Part shown: positions 1 to 9,058 of the stretch, in pieces
Numbering within the stretch: position 1 is the first letter of the stretch
Layout of the letters: each line of letters begins with the position of its first letter
From: Puia dinghuensis
GTDB lineage: Bacteria > Bacteroidota > Bacteroidia > Chitinophagales > Chitinophagaceae
Assembly (NCBI RefSeq): GCF_014642875.1
Contig: NZ_BMJC01000003.1
Location: forward strand, 1 to 64,000
Direction of reading: 5' to 3'
Length of the DNA stretch: 64,000 bases
Translations under genes and position numbers: made by a program
The notes under the pieces: model-generated
The model's database searches: none
The model's input: only the letters and a program-made list of their open reading frames with translations
What the model was told of the DNA's origin: nothing

Positions 1-38
<38 letters not shown>

Positions 39-206
39 AATGTTGTTTGATACTGACTATCAATTTTCTCTCGAAATTTGACGTCATATTATCGATCTCT
101 TTCGCTAATATAACCTTACCAAAAAAACTAAGTTTCTTTGTGCTATTGTTTCCCTTCTTTCAAAGAACTTTTTGGCTTTTGCCTACCGTTTTTTTCGAAC
201 GGATTG

Positions 207-239
207 CAAAGTTAAGAGCCTTTATCAAACTATCAAAAA
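207..239 (-). promoter_or_regulatory. rRNA promoter, proximal
   Basis: On the minus strand a TTTTG is followed by 19 bases and then TAACTTTG. This matches the Bacteroidota primary sigma consensus TTTG-N19/20-TAnnTTTG. Transcription would start near 200, about 160 bases before the mature 16S end. Confidence 0.65.
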
Positions 240-334
240 CTTTCTGCTGTTTTCCTTTCTTTAGTTATTCACAGAAGATGTGAAAACAGTGTGCAGTATT
301 TGAAAGATCAATCAAAAAATTTTAAAGCGGACGG

Positions 335-365
335 CAAAGATACGATCAGGATCGTTAACCACCAA
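335..365 (-). promoter_or_regulatory. rRNA promoter, middle
   Basis: On the minus strand TTG is followed by 20 bases and TATCTTTG, a perfect -7 element of the Bacteroidota type. It is the second of three tandem promoters for the rRNA operon. Confidence 0.6.
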
Positions 366-496
366 TTTTTCACCCGATTTTTTTGAGAATCTGTTTCCCG
401 TCTTTCATCACATTTTCTGTCGTAATTGGGCTGTCCGCTTGCAAAGAACTTGTCCGATGTGAGGGTATTTCGTGCCCTTTATTTCAAATCGGGTTG

Positions 497-527
497 CAAA
501 GATAAGCACATGCACAACGCTGCCAAA
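497..527 (-). promoter_or_regulatory. rRNA promoter, distal
   Basis: On the minus strand TTTG is followed by exactly 19 bases and TATCTTTG, the best match to the Bacteroidota promoter consensus in this leader. It lies about 460 bases upstream of the 16S end. Confidence 0.65.
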
Positions 528-676
528 TCTTTTTTGAAAATTCTTCTTTCATGCAATGTGCATAACGCGTGAAACATAGTGCCGGTGCACCTCCTGGCCG
601 AATAAAAAATTTTCCGCCACCGGCGCGGGAGAAACTAACGGCGATGAATGCCACAGTTTGCCGCAGTGTGAACAGG

Positions 677-1432
677 CTATCCCGCGTGCGGATCCAGGAC
701 ACTAACGGGGAAGGTTACCTGATGCAGAAAAAGCCCGTGGCCGGGCGCGGTGAAATCGGCCAACTGGTTGTTCCTTTCGCCGAGGATAGCGTCGAGTTCC
801 TCCAGGCTCAGTTTGCCGCGGCCCACCTGGACCATGGTGCTGACCAGTCCGCGAACCATCCCACGGAGGAAACGGTTGGCGCGGACGCGATAGACAAGGC
901 ATTGCCCGTCCTCTTCCCAGACGCTGTCATAGATGGTGCAGAGAAAGGTCTTGACTTGCGTGTTGCGCTTGGAAAAGGTAGTGAAGTCGTGGTGAGCGGG
1001 GATGATGCGGGCGGCAGCGTCGAGCTTCTCCCGATCGAGGGTATAAGGATAGAACCAGGCGCGATCGGCGAGGAAAGGGTTCTTTACCCGATAGAGATAA
1101 TACCGGTACTCGCGGCTGGTGGCGTCGAAGCGGCAGTGGGCGTCGGCGGCAACGGGGTAGAGGTTTTTCAGGACGATGTCGGGCGGGAGGATGGCATTGA
1201 TATTGTAGAGCACCCTCGGGTCGATAATTTCTTCATAATCAAAGTGAAAGAAGTTTTGCAGGGCATGGACGCCGGCGTCGGTACGGGACGAGCTGGTGAG
1301 GTCGAACCGCTGGCGGAAGAAGATGGCGAGGGCTTTTTCCACCTCCTGCTGGATGGAGTTGGCGTTGTCCTGTATCTGGAATCCGCTGTAGTTGTTGCCT
1401 TTGTAGGAGAGTTCGAGGAAATACCTGGGCAT
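677..1432 (-). CDS. truA: tRNA pseudouridine(38-40) synthase TruA
   Basis: This 251-residue protein has the usual TruA length. It carries the catalytic loop R50-T-D52-A-G-V-H56, in which Asp52 is the nucleophile that isomerises uridines 38-40 in tRNA anticodon arms. The N-terminus (YFLELSYKGNNYSGFQIQ) and the later REYRYYLYR segment are also typical of the family. The enzyme is cytosolic. The next gene upstream on the same strand ends 19 bases before this start, so the two are probably co-transcribed. The gene's 3' end abuts the rRNA promoter region. Confidence 0.96.
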   Translation of the reverse strand: MPRYFLELSYKGNNYSGFQIQDNANSIQQEVEKALAIFFRQRFDLTSSSRTDAGVHALQNFFHFDYEEIIDPRVLYNINAILPPDIVLKNLYPVAADAHCRFDATSREYRYYLYRVKNPFLADRAWFYPYTLDREKLDAAARIIPAHHDFTTFSKRNTQVKTFLCTIYDSVWEEDGQCLVYRVRANRFLRGMVRGLVSTMVQVGRGKLSLEELDAILGERNNQLADFTAPGHGLFLHQVTFPVSVLDPHAG

Positions 1433-1451
1433 GGGGACAAAGATACGTGGG

Positions 1452-2858
1452 TTAACGCCCGCCCATCAGGGTTTTGAATTTTGCGACATAGACGGGGTCG
1501 GTGAGGAGGGCGCTCAGTTCGCGAAAGTGTTCGTCGGCGGCATAGGGCCAGGCGGCTTCGAAGAACCTGTATTTCCCTGCATCGGTGGCAAAAACTTCGC
1601 TGAGGGCGCGGACCTGGCGGGTGTAAAAGCATTTGGCCTTGAAGACCTTGAGGGCGGCGGCTATGCGCTCTTCGTCCTTTTCAGCCGCCAGCATCTTTAC
1701 CCGCAGTTTGTCGACATCGTAGTCCGAGGCGAAGTTGTGGCAGTCGGAGTTGACATACGGCAAGGGAGCCCTTGTCGCCCCCTTCTGGCCCGAGTCGGCG
1801 ATGCGGGATTTATCGGCCGCGGAATTGATGGGCACCGGCATGACGGCCTTATTAGGAGCGCCCTGGGCTTGGGTTGGGCTGTCCGGGTTCGGGCCATGGC
1901 TTCTCATAGCGGGTAACCTGCTGCTGTCGGCGCTATGGTGCTTTTGGGCGGCAGCAGTCGCGACGGTATCGTAAAGAATATAGAGGACGATGGTGTCGGC
2001 CTTTGTTCCCATGCCCCGATCGGCATATACGAGGCGCATGTACCGGGCTCCTTTCCTTTCACTGAGTTTGACGATGGCAGGCAGTGGTCTGAACAGTTGT
2101 TGCTGGCTGGAAGAGTCGACCACGGGGGCAGATCGATGGAGGGCGGTGCCGGCGACAGGCCGGTATTGGGGAGCGGTAGTTGTAGCGGCAGTGTCGGTAT
2201 GGATTGGAGTAGAGGCGGTTGTGGGGGTGTCCACGGGCTTTAGGGTAGCGATGGCGCTGTCGGGTTTTGTAATGGTGGGGCTATCGAGGCGAGTGGTGTT
2301 TGCGGGTTTGGTTGCGACGGTGGACGAGGTATCAGTGCGGTCGGAGTCGAGGCGAGTGGCTATTGCTGGTGTGTTGGCGGTTGCAGGGGTGTCGACTGGA
2401 GCGGTGGCGACGTAGTTGTTATATAATACGGCCGTATCCTGCACGATGCCGGCCATCATCCGGGAGAAGTCGTCCTCGCGGCGGATGCCGACGGCATGAA
2501 TCTCTTCGCGGGCCGTATTTTGGGCGGCGAGCCAGTCGTTGCCCATCGGATTGTAAAGCCCCCACCCTGCCTCGCCGTGAGGCCTGATCTCGAGCTCCCG
2601 ATCGGTGTGGTTCACGGCAAACGTATAGGTCTGCTCCCCTGCGGCGCCATGAGGAGGAATGCCAACAATTATTGTATACGTGCTGTCCTTCAATTGCGAC
2701 AGGATGAGATGGCCATCGGCGGCAGAGCTGTAATATTGCCCGCCCAGCCGGACATAGAAGGGCTGGTGGTTGTCCGTTCGGATAAGAACAAAATAGTCCT
2801 GTGCATAGTTGTGACCCACCAGCAACGACAAAAGAAGGACCAAACCGAACTTACACAT
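1452..2858 (-). CDS. secreted DUF4476 domain protein
   Basis: This 468-residue protein has an N-terminal signal peptide (about residues 1-20, ending HNYAQ). A long middle part (about 140-270) is rich in Thr, Pro and Ala and is probably disordered. The C-terminal 95 residues contain the pattern CHNFASDYDVDKLRVKML followed by CFYTRQVRAL, as in DUF4476 domains of Bacteroidota. The function of DUF4476 is unknown. The protein is likely periplasmic or surface-exposed. The domain call comes from remembered family features. Confidence 0.75.
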   Translation of the reverse strand: MCKFGLVLLLSLLVGHNYAQDYFVLIRTDNHQPFYVRLGGQYYSSAADGHLILSQLKDSTYTIIVGIPPHGAAGEQTYTFAVNHTDRELEIRPHGEAGWGLYNPMGNDWLAAQNTAREEIHAVGIRREDDFSRMMAGIVQDTAVLYNNYVATAPVDTPATANTPAIATRLDSDRTDTSSTVATKPANTTRLDSPTITKPDSAIATLKPVDTPTTASTPIHTDTAATTTAPQYRPVAGTALHRSAPVVDSSSQQQLFRPLPAIVKLSERKGARYMRLVYADRGMGTKADTIVLYILYDTVATAAAQKHHSADSSRLPAMRSHGPNPDSPTQAQGAPNKAVMPVPINSAADKSRIADSGQKGATRAPLPYVNSDCHNFASDYDVDKLRVKMLAAEKDEERIAAALKVFKAKCFYTRQVRALSEVFATDAGKYRFFEAAWPYAADEHFRELSALLTDPVYVAKFKTLMGGR

Positions 2859-3097
2859 GACTTAGGGGATTATGCTCCGGCAGACGCCCGCGACAGGGTC
2901 ACCGTTACTGATTTTTACAGGGTTCAATAATGGTAAATCTGGTGCAAGTTAAGAAAAACCATAGTCAACGGATTATACGAATGATATATTTATTAAATAT
3001 TTACAATAGGTAAGAGGGGGGCGGAAGGGAAAAATGGATAGGCGGCAGGTAAGGTCACGGACCAACGATTATCTTTATCACCTGTAAAAAAATCACT

Positions 3098-5608
3098 ATG
3101 CACATTTACCAACACATGAGGCATCAAACGAAATTATTTACTGTCCTATTAGCGGGGTGCTTGTCCAGTGCGCTCCTTGTACAGGCGCAGGAAGCGCACC
3201 AGCCGGAGGATGATTCCTGGAAGAAGATTTACCGCGCGACGGCTACCAAATATGACGACCTGATCAATACGAAGTTGGAAGTCAAGTTCGATTACGACAA
3301 ATCCTATATGTACGGCAAGGCCTGGGTGACGCTAAAACCGCACTTCTATCCTACCGACACGGTATCGCTGGACGCGAAAGGGATGGATATCCATGCCGTC
3401 GAGATCGACAAAGAGGGAAAGAAAACCCCGCTGAAATACGATTATGACGGGATGGTGCTGCGGATCCATCTCGACCGGGTATATAAACACACGGAGGACT
3501 ATACGCTTTTCATCGATTATACGGCGAAGCCGAACGAGCTGAAGGTGAAGGGCAGCGCGGCGATAACCGATGCCAAAGGCCTGTATTTTATCAACCCCAA
3601 GGGCGAGGACAAGAATAAACCGACACAGATCTGGACTCAGGGCGAGACAGAGGCGAATTCGGTGTGGTTTCCGACGATTGACAAACCGAACCAGAAAACG
3701 ACCGAGGAGATATATATGACCGTTCCTTCCAAATATGTGACGTTGTCCAACGGGGTAATGGTGGGGCAGAAGGAGAATGGCGATGGCACGCGCACCGATC
3801 ATTGGAAGATGGACCTGCCGCATGCGCCCTACCTTTTCTTTATGGGGGTGGGCGACTATGCGATCGTAAAGGATTCTTACAAGGGCAAGGATGTAAATTA
3901 TTATGTAGAAAAGGCCTATGCACCGGTGGCTCGCCGCATTTTTGGTCATACGCCGGAGATGATCGCCTTTTATTCCCGCATCACGGGGATCGACTATCCC
4001 TGGCCGAAGTACGACCAGATCGTCGGCAGGGACTATGTCAGTGGAGCGATGGAGAACACCACTTCCACGCTGCATGGCGAAGGAGCGCAGCAGGATGCCC
4101 GGGAATTGACCGACGGCAACGGATGGGAGGATGTGATCGCGCATGAGCTGTTTCACCAGTGGTTTGGCGACCTGGTCACGACCGAGAGCTGGAGCAACAT
4201 CACGTTGAACGAGTCTTTCGCCGACTATAGCGAAACAATGTGGAACGAATACAAATACGGCAAGGACGCAGGAGATGCAGTGAATTACCAGGGGATCCAG
4301 AGCTACCTCCAACAGCCGGAGAATGCATCAAAAAACCTGGTGCGCTTTTATTACGCCGACAAAGAGGATGTGTTCGACCAGGTGAGCTATCCCAAAGGCG
4401 GCCGCATCCTGAACATGTTGCGGAATTATGTCGGCGATAGCGCCTTCTTCCAGGCCCTGCACGTGTACCTGACGGAGAACAAGTTCAAATCAGCGGAAGC
4501 GCAACAGCTGCGGCTGGCCTTCGAAGAGGTGACAGGCGAGGATCTCAACTGGTATTGGAACCAGTGGTATTATGGCAGCGGTCATCCGAAATTGTCGATC
4601 GATTATGTGTATGACGATGCGGCGGGGAAGGTGCAGGTGATCGTGAACCAGACGCAGGAGACGGGAAAGGTGTTTCGGCTGCCGATAGCTATAGATATTT
4701 ACAATGGGGCGGCGAAAGAGCGCCACAAGGTGTGGATCGAGGATAAGACGGACACCTTTACTTTTTCTTATAAGAGCCATCCCGATCTGGTGAATGTAGA
4801 CGGCGACAAGATGTTGCTTTGCGAGAAGAAGGATAACAAGACGCTTGACAATTTCATCCACCAGTATACTTATGCCGGGAATTATGTCGACCGGCGGGAA
4901 GCAGTAGAATATTGTGCTGCCCACCAGGACGATCCGAAGGCGGTGTCACTGTTGAAAACGGCGCTGAAAGATCGTTACTACCGCATCCGGGACCTTACGA
5001 TGAACAAGATAGAGTGGAAACAGGATGCGTTGAAAACGGCGTTCGAGCCGCTGGTGGCCCAGCTGGCGCAGAATGATCCGAGCCGGGTTGTGAAGGCAAC
5101 GGCTATAGAGATACTGGGCGCTTTCGGCAATCCGGCCTACGAGCCGTTGTTCATCAAAGCGTCGGCAGACTCTTCTTATACGGTTGCGGGCAATGCCTTG
5201 GAAGCCATGTCGGCGATAGACAGTACGTCGGCGCTGGCGCTGGCGAAGAAGATGCTCAAGCAGCCGGCGAAGGGTGAGTTGTCGATCGCGATCTCGAAGA
5301 TCCTGGTTCAATCAGGGGATGAGAGTGATTTCGATGTGGTGTCGGACAATTTCGAGCGGATGCAGACGGGGCAGGCTAAATTCCAGTTTATGATGCCGTA
5401 TGCGTCGATGCTGACGAAGGTGAAGAGTACGGATAGGGTGAAGCGGGGGGTTGATCTGTTGATACAGTTCAAGGAGGCAATACCGCAAGCGTATCGCAGC
5501 AGGACAGATGCTTATTTTGACAATGCGTTGAAGGGGGTTGCGAGGAAGAAGCAGGCAGAGGGGATGCAGGACCAGGCAGATTATATTAATATGAAGCTCA
5601 CAAAATAA
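3098..5608 (+). CDS. M1 family metallo-aminopeptidase (secreted)
   Basis: An 836-residue zinc aminopeptidase that removes N-terminal residues from peptides, probably in the periplasm. A signal peptide covers about residues 1-31, whether translation begins at Met1 or Met7. The exopeptidase motif GAMEN lies near residue 316. The zinc site is HELFH at 349-353 with the third ligand Glu372 in NESFADY, giving the canonical HExxH-x18-E spacing. The C-terminal third (about 590-830) looks like HEAT-type helical repeats, as in other M1 enzymes. It stands alone, with a terminator immediately after the stop codon. Confidence 0.94.
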   Translation: MHIYQHMRHQTKLFTVLLAGCLSSALLVQAQEAHQPEDDSWKKIYRATATKYDDLINTKLEVKFDYDKSYMYGKAWVTLKPHFYPTDTVSLDAKGMDIHAVEIDKEGKKTPLKYDYDGMVLRIHLDRVYKHTEDYTLFIDYTAKPNELKVKGSAAITDAKGLYFINPKGEDKNKPTQIWTQGETEANSVWFPTIDKPNQKTTEEIYMTVPSKYVTLSNGVMVGQKENGDGTRTDHWKMDLPHAPYLFFMGVGDYAIVKDSYKGKDVNYYVEKAYAPVARRIFGHTPEMIAFYSRITGIDYPWPKYDQIVGRDYVSGAMENTTSTLHGEGAQQDARELTDGNGWEDVIAHELFHQWFGDLVTTESWSNITLNESFADYSETMWNEYKYGKDAGDAVNYQGIQSYLQQPENASKNLVRFYYADKEDVFDQVSYPKGGRILNMLRNYVGDSAFFQALHVYLTENKFKSAEAQQLRLAFEEVTGEDLNWYWNQWYYGSGHPKLSIDYVYDDAAGKVQVIVNQTQETGKVFRLPIAIDIYNGAAKERHKVWIEDKTDTFTFSYKSHPDLVNVDGDKMLLCEKKDNKTLDNFIHQYTYAGNYVDRREAVEYCAAHQDDPKAVSLLKTALKDRYYRIRDLTMNKIEWKQDALKTAFEPLVAQLAQNDPSRVVKATAIEILGAFGNPAYEPLFIKASADSSYTVAGNALEAMSAIDSTSALALAKKMLKQPAKGELSIAISKILVQSGDESDFDVVSDNFERMQTGQAKFQFMMPYASMLTKVKSTDRVKRGVDLLIQFKEAIPQAYRSRTDAYFDNALKGVARKKQAEGMQDQADYINMKLTK

Positions 5609-5610
5609 AA

Positions 5611-5640
5611 AAAAAGCCCCGCCTCAACGGGGCTTTTTTT
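5611..5640. terminator. bidirectional rho-independent terminator
   Basis: The inverted repeat AAGCCCCG-CCTCAA-CGGGGCTT is flanked by A-runs on the left and T-runs on the right. It can therefore end both the M1 aminopeptidase transcript and the convergent TPM operon. Confidence 0.9.
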
Positions 5641-5647
5641 TATTCGT

Positions 5648-6475
5648 TTACCAGGATCCGCCGGCGCCGCCGCCATCGCTGCTGCCGCCACCGAAGCCGC
5701 CGAAGCCACCACCACTATCTCCACCACCGGACCAGCCGCCTCCGCCACCGCCGCCCCATCCACCGCCACTGCCAAAGCCGCGGCCGACCATGGTACCGAG
5801 CAGGAAGGGCAGGAAGCCACCACCACCGAAGTAACCTCCCCCACCCCCACCACCGCCACCGCGACGAAAGATGGCCACGATGATAATGACGAAGATGATA
5901 AAGAAGATGCCGATGCCGGTACCACTACCCCGGGAATGCCGGCGGCCGCGATTGGCGTATTCATTGGTTGCCTTGTATTCGCCGGCGGCTGCCTTTACAA
6001 GGGCGTCTGCTGCCTGGTCGAAGCCGCGGTAATAGTTATCTCCCGTGCTGCTGCGGAAATTGGGAATGATCTCATTATCAATGATGGCTTTTGCCGTGAC
6101 ATCGGGGATGGCGCCCTGGAGTCCAGTGCCGACATTGATGAAGACCTGGTGCTTGTCGACGGCGACGAAGATGAGGACGCCATTGTTCGTATGCTTATTA
6201 CCGATGCCCCAGTTGTTGAAGAGTTGAGTGGAATATTCGTTGATGTCCGCGTCGCCGATGGTTGGCTCGGTGACGATGACGATCTGGTTGGAGGTGCTGT
6301 CGTCGTAATTGACGAGCTTGTGCTCGAGGGCCGACACCTGGTCGGGAGTCATGACATGTGCGAAGTCGTTGACCAGCCGTGGGGGATCGGGTTTTGGCGG
6401 AACGGCCTGGGCATGGGTGACCAGGGGACGGATGAGGGTGAGGGTGGCGAAGAAGAGGAAGAGGAGTTTTTTCAT
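5648..6475 (-). CDS. TPM domain membrane protein with glycine-rich tail (YgcG-like)
   Basis: This 275-residue protein starts with a signal peptide (about 1-23). A TPM domain follows (about 36-150, with LVNDFAHVMTPDQVSALE and QIVIVTEPTIGD), then a transmembrane helix (about 183-200) and a tail of nearly pure Gly, Ser and Trp to the end. This architecture is common in Bacteroidota next to LemA genes. Family members have been linked to acid phosphatase activity or photosystem repair in plants, but the bacterial role is unclear. It is the third gene of a LemA-TPM-TPM operon, 24 bases after the previous gene. Confidence 0.88.
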   Translation of the reverse strand: MKKLLFLFFATLTLIRPLVTHAQAVPPKPDPPRLVNDFAHVMTPDQVSALEHKLVNYDDSTSNQIVIVTEPTIGDADINEYSTQLFNNWGIGNKHTNNGVLIFVAVDKHQVFINVGTGLQGAIPDVTAKAIIDNEIIPNFRSSTGDNYYRGFDQAADALVKAAAGEYKATNEYANRGRRHSRGSGTGIGIFFIIFVIIIVAIFRRGGGGGGGGGYFGGGGFLPFLLGTMVGRGFGSGGGWGGGGGGGWSGGGDSGGGFGGFGGGSSDGGGAGGSW

Positions 6476-6499
6476 TGCGTGCGATTGATAGTAGCGGGA

Positions 6500-6958
6500 T
6501 CACCGGCCGAAGACAATATCGTCCGGGAGTTCGTTGACGTCGGTGTCGCCGTCATAGGGAAAATGTTGTTCGAGCGCGTGGCCAATCTCTTCGACGACCC
6601 GGGCAATGCCTTCCGCATAATCGGCCTTGTAGAAATGAGCCAGCATGTTCTTCACCTGCTGGTCCCAGAAGGCCTGGCCTACCTTTTCGTGGATGCCACG
6701 GTCGCCCGCAACAGCCAGTTGCCGGGACTTCAGCGCGACATAGACGAGTACGCCGTTGCGGGCGGCGGTCTTTTCCATTTGGAGGGCTCTGAAGACCTCA
6801 GCGGCACGGTCGAGGGGGTCGACATAGCGGCAGCGGCTTTCTACAAATACCCGGATCTCGCCGCTGGTACGTTTCTCGGCAGCCTTGATAGCGGTGACGA
6901 TGCGGTGCTGCTGCTCTTCATTGAAGAGGGCCTTTTTTTTGAAGAATTGGATAGCCAA
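6500..6958 (-). CDS. TPM domain protein (short)
   Basis: This 152-residue protein has a single TPM domain and no signal peptide or membrane helix. Its core segment TSGEIRVFVESRC and the later RNGVLVYVALKSRQLAVAGD match the TPM pattern. It is the middle gene of the LemA operon. Bacteroidota commonly pair one soluble and one membrane-anchored TPM protein with LemA, as here. The biochemical role is not established. Confidence 0.87.
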   Translation of the reverse strand: MAIQFFKKKALFNEEQQHRIVTAIKAAEKRTSGEIRVFVESRCRYVDPLDRAAEVFRALQMEKTAARNGVLVYVALKSRQLAVAGDRGIHEKVGQAFWDQQVKNMLAHFYKADYAEGIARVVEEIGHALEQHFPYDGDTDVNELPDDIVFGR

Positions 6959-7029
6959 GGCAAGATGTTTTTGTGTGAGGGGGCGGCGGCAGGCCAGGCC
7001 GTGAAAATTGTGGACTGCCGCCGCTAGGC

Positions 7030-7623
7030 TTATTTTATATCAAAGTGAATTTCCGGGGCGTTCTCGCTGCCTGGGTCTGCCTTATAGTAGGGCTTTTCAT
7101 GGAAGCCGAAGATGCCCGCGAAGATGTTATTGGGGAAGGTTTTAACCTTCAGGTTGTAATCGTTGACGGCGGCGTTGAATTCGCGACGGGAATTGTTTAT
7201 GCGGTTTTCAGTGCCGGCAATATTGGTCTGGAAATCCTGGAACTGCTGCGTAGTTTTCAGATCGGGATAGGCTTCGGCAACAGCCATTAGGCGGCTGAAG
7301 GAACCCTGCAATTGAGCCTGTGCCCGTTGATAGGCGCCCAGCGAAGCAGAGTCGTTGACATCGACGGTGACACTGGTGGCTTTGGCGCGGGCGGTGATGA
7401 CTTCCTTGAGAGTGGATTTTTCGAAGTTGGCCGAGCCTTCGATGGTCTTGATGATGCTATTGTACAGATCGGTACGGCGTTGATATTGCGTTTCGACGTT
7501 GCTCCACGAGGTCTTGACGCCCTGGTCGACGCTAACCAATCCGTTGTAACGGCTGCAGGCGCAGCCACCGAAGAGGAGGATGACAACTAATACCACGATA
7601 AGGGTGAGATTCTTCGTGCTCAT
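7030..7623 (-). CDS. lemA: LemA family protein
   Basis: This 197-residue protein has an N-terminal hydrophobic segment ending in LLFGGCACS, which may be a lipobox. The LemA signature follows: YNGLVSVDQGVKTSWSNVE, QYQRRTDLYNSIIKTIEG, and the late RREFNAAVNDYN and FPNNIFAGIFGF. LemA proteins are membrane-tethered helical proteins of uncertain function. This is the first gene of the operon, followed by two TPM genes on the same strand. Confidence 0.93.
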   Translation of the reverse strand: MSTKNLTLIVVLVVILLFGGCACSRYNGLVSVDQGVKTSWSNVETQYQRRTDLYNSIIKTIEGSANFEKSTLKEVITARAKATSVTVDVNDSASLGAYQRAQAQLQGSFSRLMAVAEAYPDLKTTQQFQDFQTNIAGTENRINNSRREFNAAVNDYNLKVKTFPNNIFAGIFGFHEKPYYKADPGSENAPEIHFDIK

Positions 7624-7723
7624 TTTTTCAATTTTTAAGGTTAGCCTGTTTTAGGTTAACGGACCAAATTTACACCTTTTGGCGAGGTCCGTGATGCGGG
7701 TTTCATGGGATCAGAGGTAGATT

Positions 7724-8947
7724 TCACTTTAATTGGGCGAAACCGTCGGTATTTGCCCGGATTCTGCCGGTGGGCAGCCGGCGGTAGCCGGCGTATATCA
7801 CTATCCGATGGCGAAAGGTGGCGGACTGGCCTTTTTCAAGGCGGAAGTTCATGGTCTGCTTACCGTTACTGAATATCTTCTGGCCCAGGGGGTTAGCGGC
7901 AAAGAGGCCATAACCGCGGGCGTGCCAATACGTGGGATAGCCGGGATTGGCGGGGTTGTCGATAATGAGGATGCTGAGGGTGTCCTTACCTTTTTTGCCA
8001 TAAAGCATGCACCAGGCGCCTCTCGTTCCCCAGGCGCTGTCGCCGGTTTTTCCTTCGCTGGTGATATAATTGCCATTGATGTCGGGGGTGTTGCCTGCCG
8101 CCACCTTTGTTATATTTCCTTTGTCATCGACGAATTGGCCGGGGGTGTTGGAGGGTATTTGTAATTCTTTTGTGACACGAAGGCCGAGCATGCCGTCTTT
8201 TGCGTCGGGGAAACTTACGCCGGCATCCGCGACAGCCGTGAGAGTAGCAATGCGATCGATGACCCATTCGTCCTGGTTGCCATTAAAGATAAAAGTGGTG
8301 TGTTCTTTCAAGAGGGTGTTTTGCTCTTGATCGGTCCAGCGGGCAGCATAGCGGATGATGCCGTTGCAGTTGGCGCAAGGGCTACCGAACGAGCTGGTTG
8401 GCTCGCCGGGCTTGGGTGATACGACGGCGTTTGGGTTGGCGGTGTGGGATGGCATGGCGGTGCCGGAGGAAGTGGGGTTGGTGACGTTGGTATTGGGGTA
8501 ATGGGTGAGGGCGAGGGCTTCGCTGGAGATGTTGCCCGCTTCGAGGATGCTGTCGACATGGATCCAGCCATATTGGCTTTTTTTGGCGGCGGGGATGGCG
8601 TAGGAGTTGTTCCAGAAGTCGAGGCCATTGACATTCTCATAGTTAAACCAGAGGCCGACATGATGCGGATGGTCGACGGGTTCGCCGGCACGTGGTGCAA
8701 GCGGAAAGCCGCGGGTGATGAGTTGGCCGTCGGCAGCATAGATGGGATATAAGACGGGTTTGGCGAGCGTGTCGGGATAAATGAAAGTAGTAAAGGGTTT
8801 GCCGTCGGCGGTGACGGTGATGGTGCGGGCGGCGGGGTTGTGTTGTACTTTTATGTGCATGGCCTGCGCGTGGAGAATGGCCGGAAAAAGCAGCGCGGGC
8901 AGGAAAAAAAATTTACGAAAACGTTTGCGGAGCGTGGATTTGATCAT
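7724..8947 (-). CDS. secreted DUF6807 (PmoA-like) family protein
   Basis: A 407-residue protein with a signal peptide (about 1-28). Conserved features include the HPHHVGLWFNYENVNGLDFWNN segment and the late MLYGKKGKDTLSILIIDNPANPGYPTYWHARGYGLFAANPLG region, typical of the DUF6807 family often labelled PmoA. The molecular function is unknown. Members usually sit with Gfo/Idh/MocA oxidoreductases, and one is divergently transcribed 110 bases away here. Residues about 145-200 form a low-complexity insert containing CANC that looks extra relative to typical members of about 300-340 residues. Confidence 0.8.
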   Translation of the reverse strand: MIKSTLRKRFRKFFFLPALLFPAILHAQAMHIKVQHNPAARTITVTADGKPFTTFIYPDTLAKPVLYPIYAADGQLITRGFPLAPRAGEPVDHPHHVGLWFNYENVNGLDFWNNSYAIPAAKKSQYGWIHVDSILEAGNISSEALALTHYPNTNVTNPTSSGTAMPSHTANPNAVVSPKPGEPTSSFGSPCANCNGIIRYAARWTDQEQNTLLKEHTTFIFNGNQDEWVIDRIATLTAVADAGVSFPDAKDGMLGLRVTKELQIPSNTPGQFVDDKGNITKVAAGNTPDINGNYITSEGKTGDSAWGTRGAWCMLYGKKGKDTLSILIIDNPANPGYPTYWHARGYGLFAANPLGQKIFSNGKQTMNFRLEKGQSATFRHRIVIYAGYRRLPTGRIRANTDGFAQLK

Positions 8948-8994
8948 ATAACAGGCGTTTGCTTGAGCAATGTCCTAAATTAGTACATTTACCG

Positions 8995-9015
8995 GAACTG
9001 GACTCGGTCCAGTTC
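8995..9015. promoter_or_regulatory. perfect palindrome between divergent genes
   Basis: GAACTGGAC and GTCCAGTTC form a perfect 9-bp inverted repeat around a 3-base spacer. It lies in the 111-base gap between the divergent DUF6807 and Gfo/Idh/MocA genes. The position and symmetry suggest a dimeric repressor site controlling both genes. A hairpin in the 5' leader is the alternative. Confidence 0.5.
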
Positions 9016-9058
9016 GTACCGAAGGGTACAGACATTAAATTATAAAATACACTTCCAT

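Larger units (their letters stand above)
39..676 (-). promoter_or_regulatory. rRNA operon leader and promoter region
   Basis: About 640 bases without a credible protein gene separate the 16S 5' end from the end of truA. Short open frames here are AT-rich and have no protein-like composition. The stretch holds three promoter-like elements pointing at the rRNA, listed separately, plus two copies of CAAAGAACTT near 161 and 442 that could be further weak -7 elements. Confidence 0.7.

Noticed and set aside
47-283. 78-codon open frame in the rRNA leader
   Set aside because: It lies in the AT-rich leader opposite the rRNA promoters and has no protein-like pattern.
569-1477. Long plus-strand frame across truA
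   Set aside because: It is an antisense shadow of the clearly recognisable truA gene in GC-rich sequence.
5936-7027. Long plus-strand frame across the TPM genes
   Set aside because: It is the reverse shadow of two TPM genes. Its Gly/Val/Asp-rich composition is what antisense GC-rich coding DNA gives.
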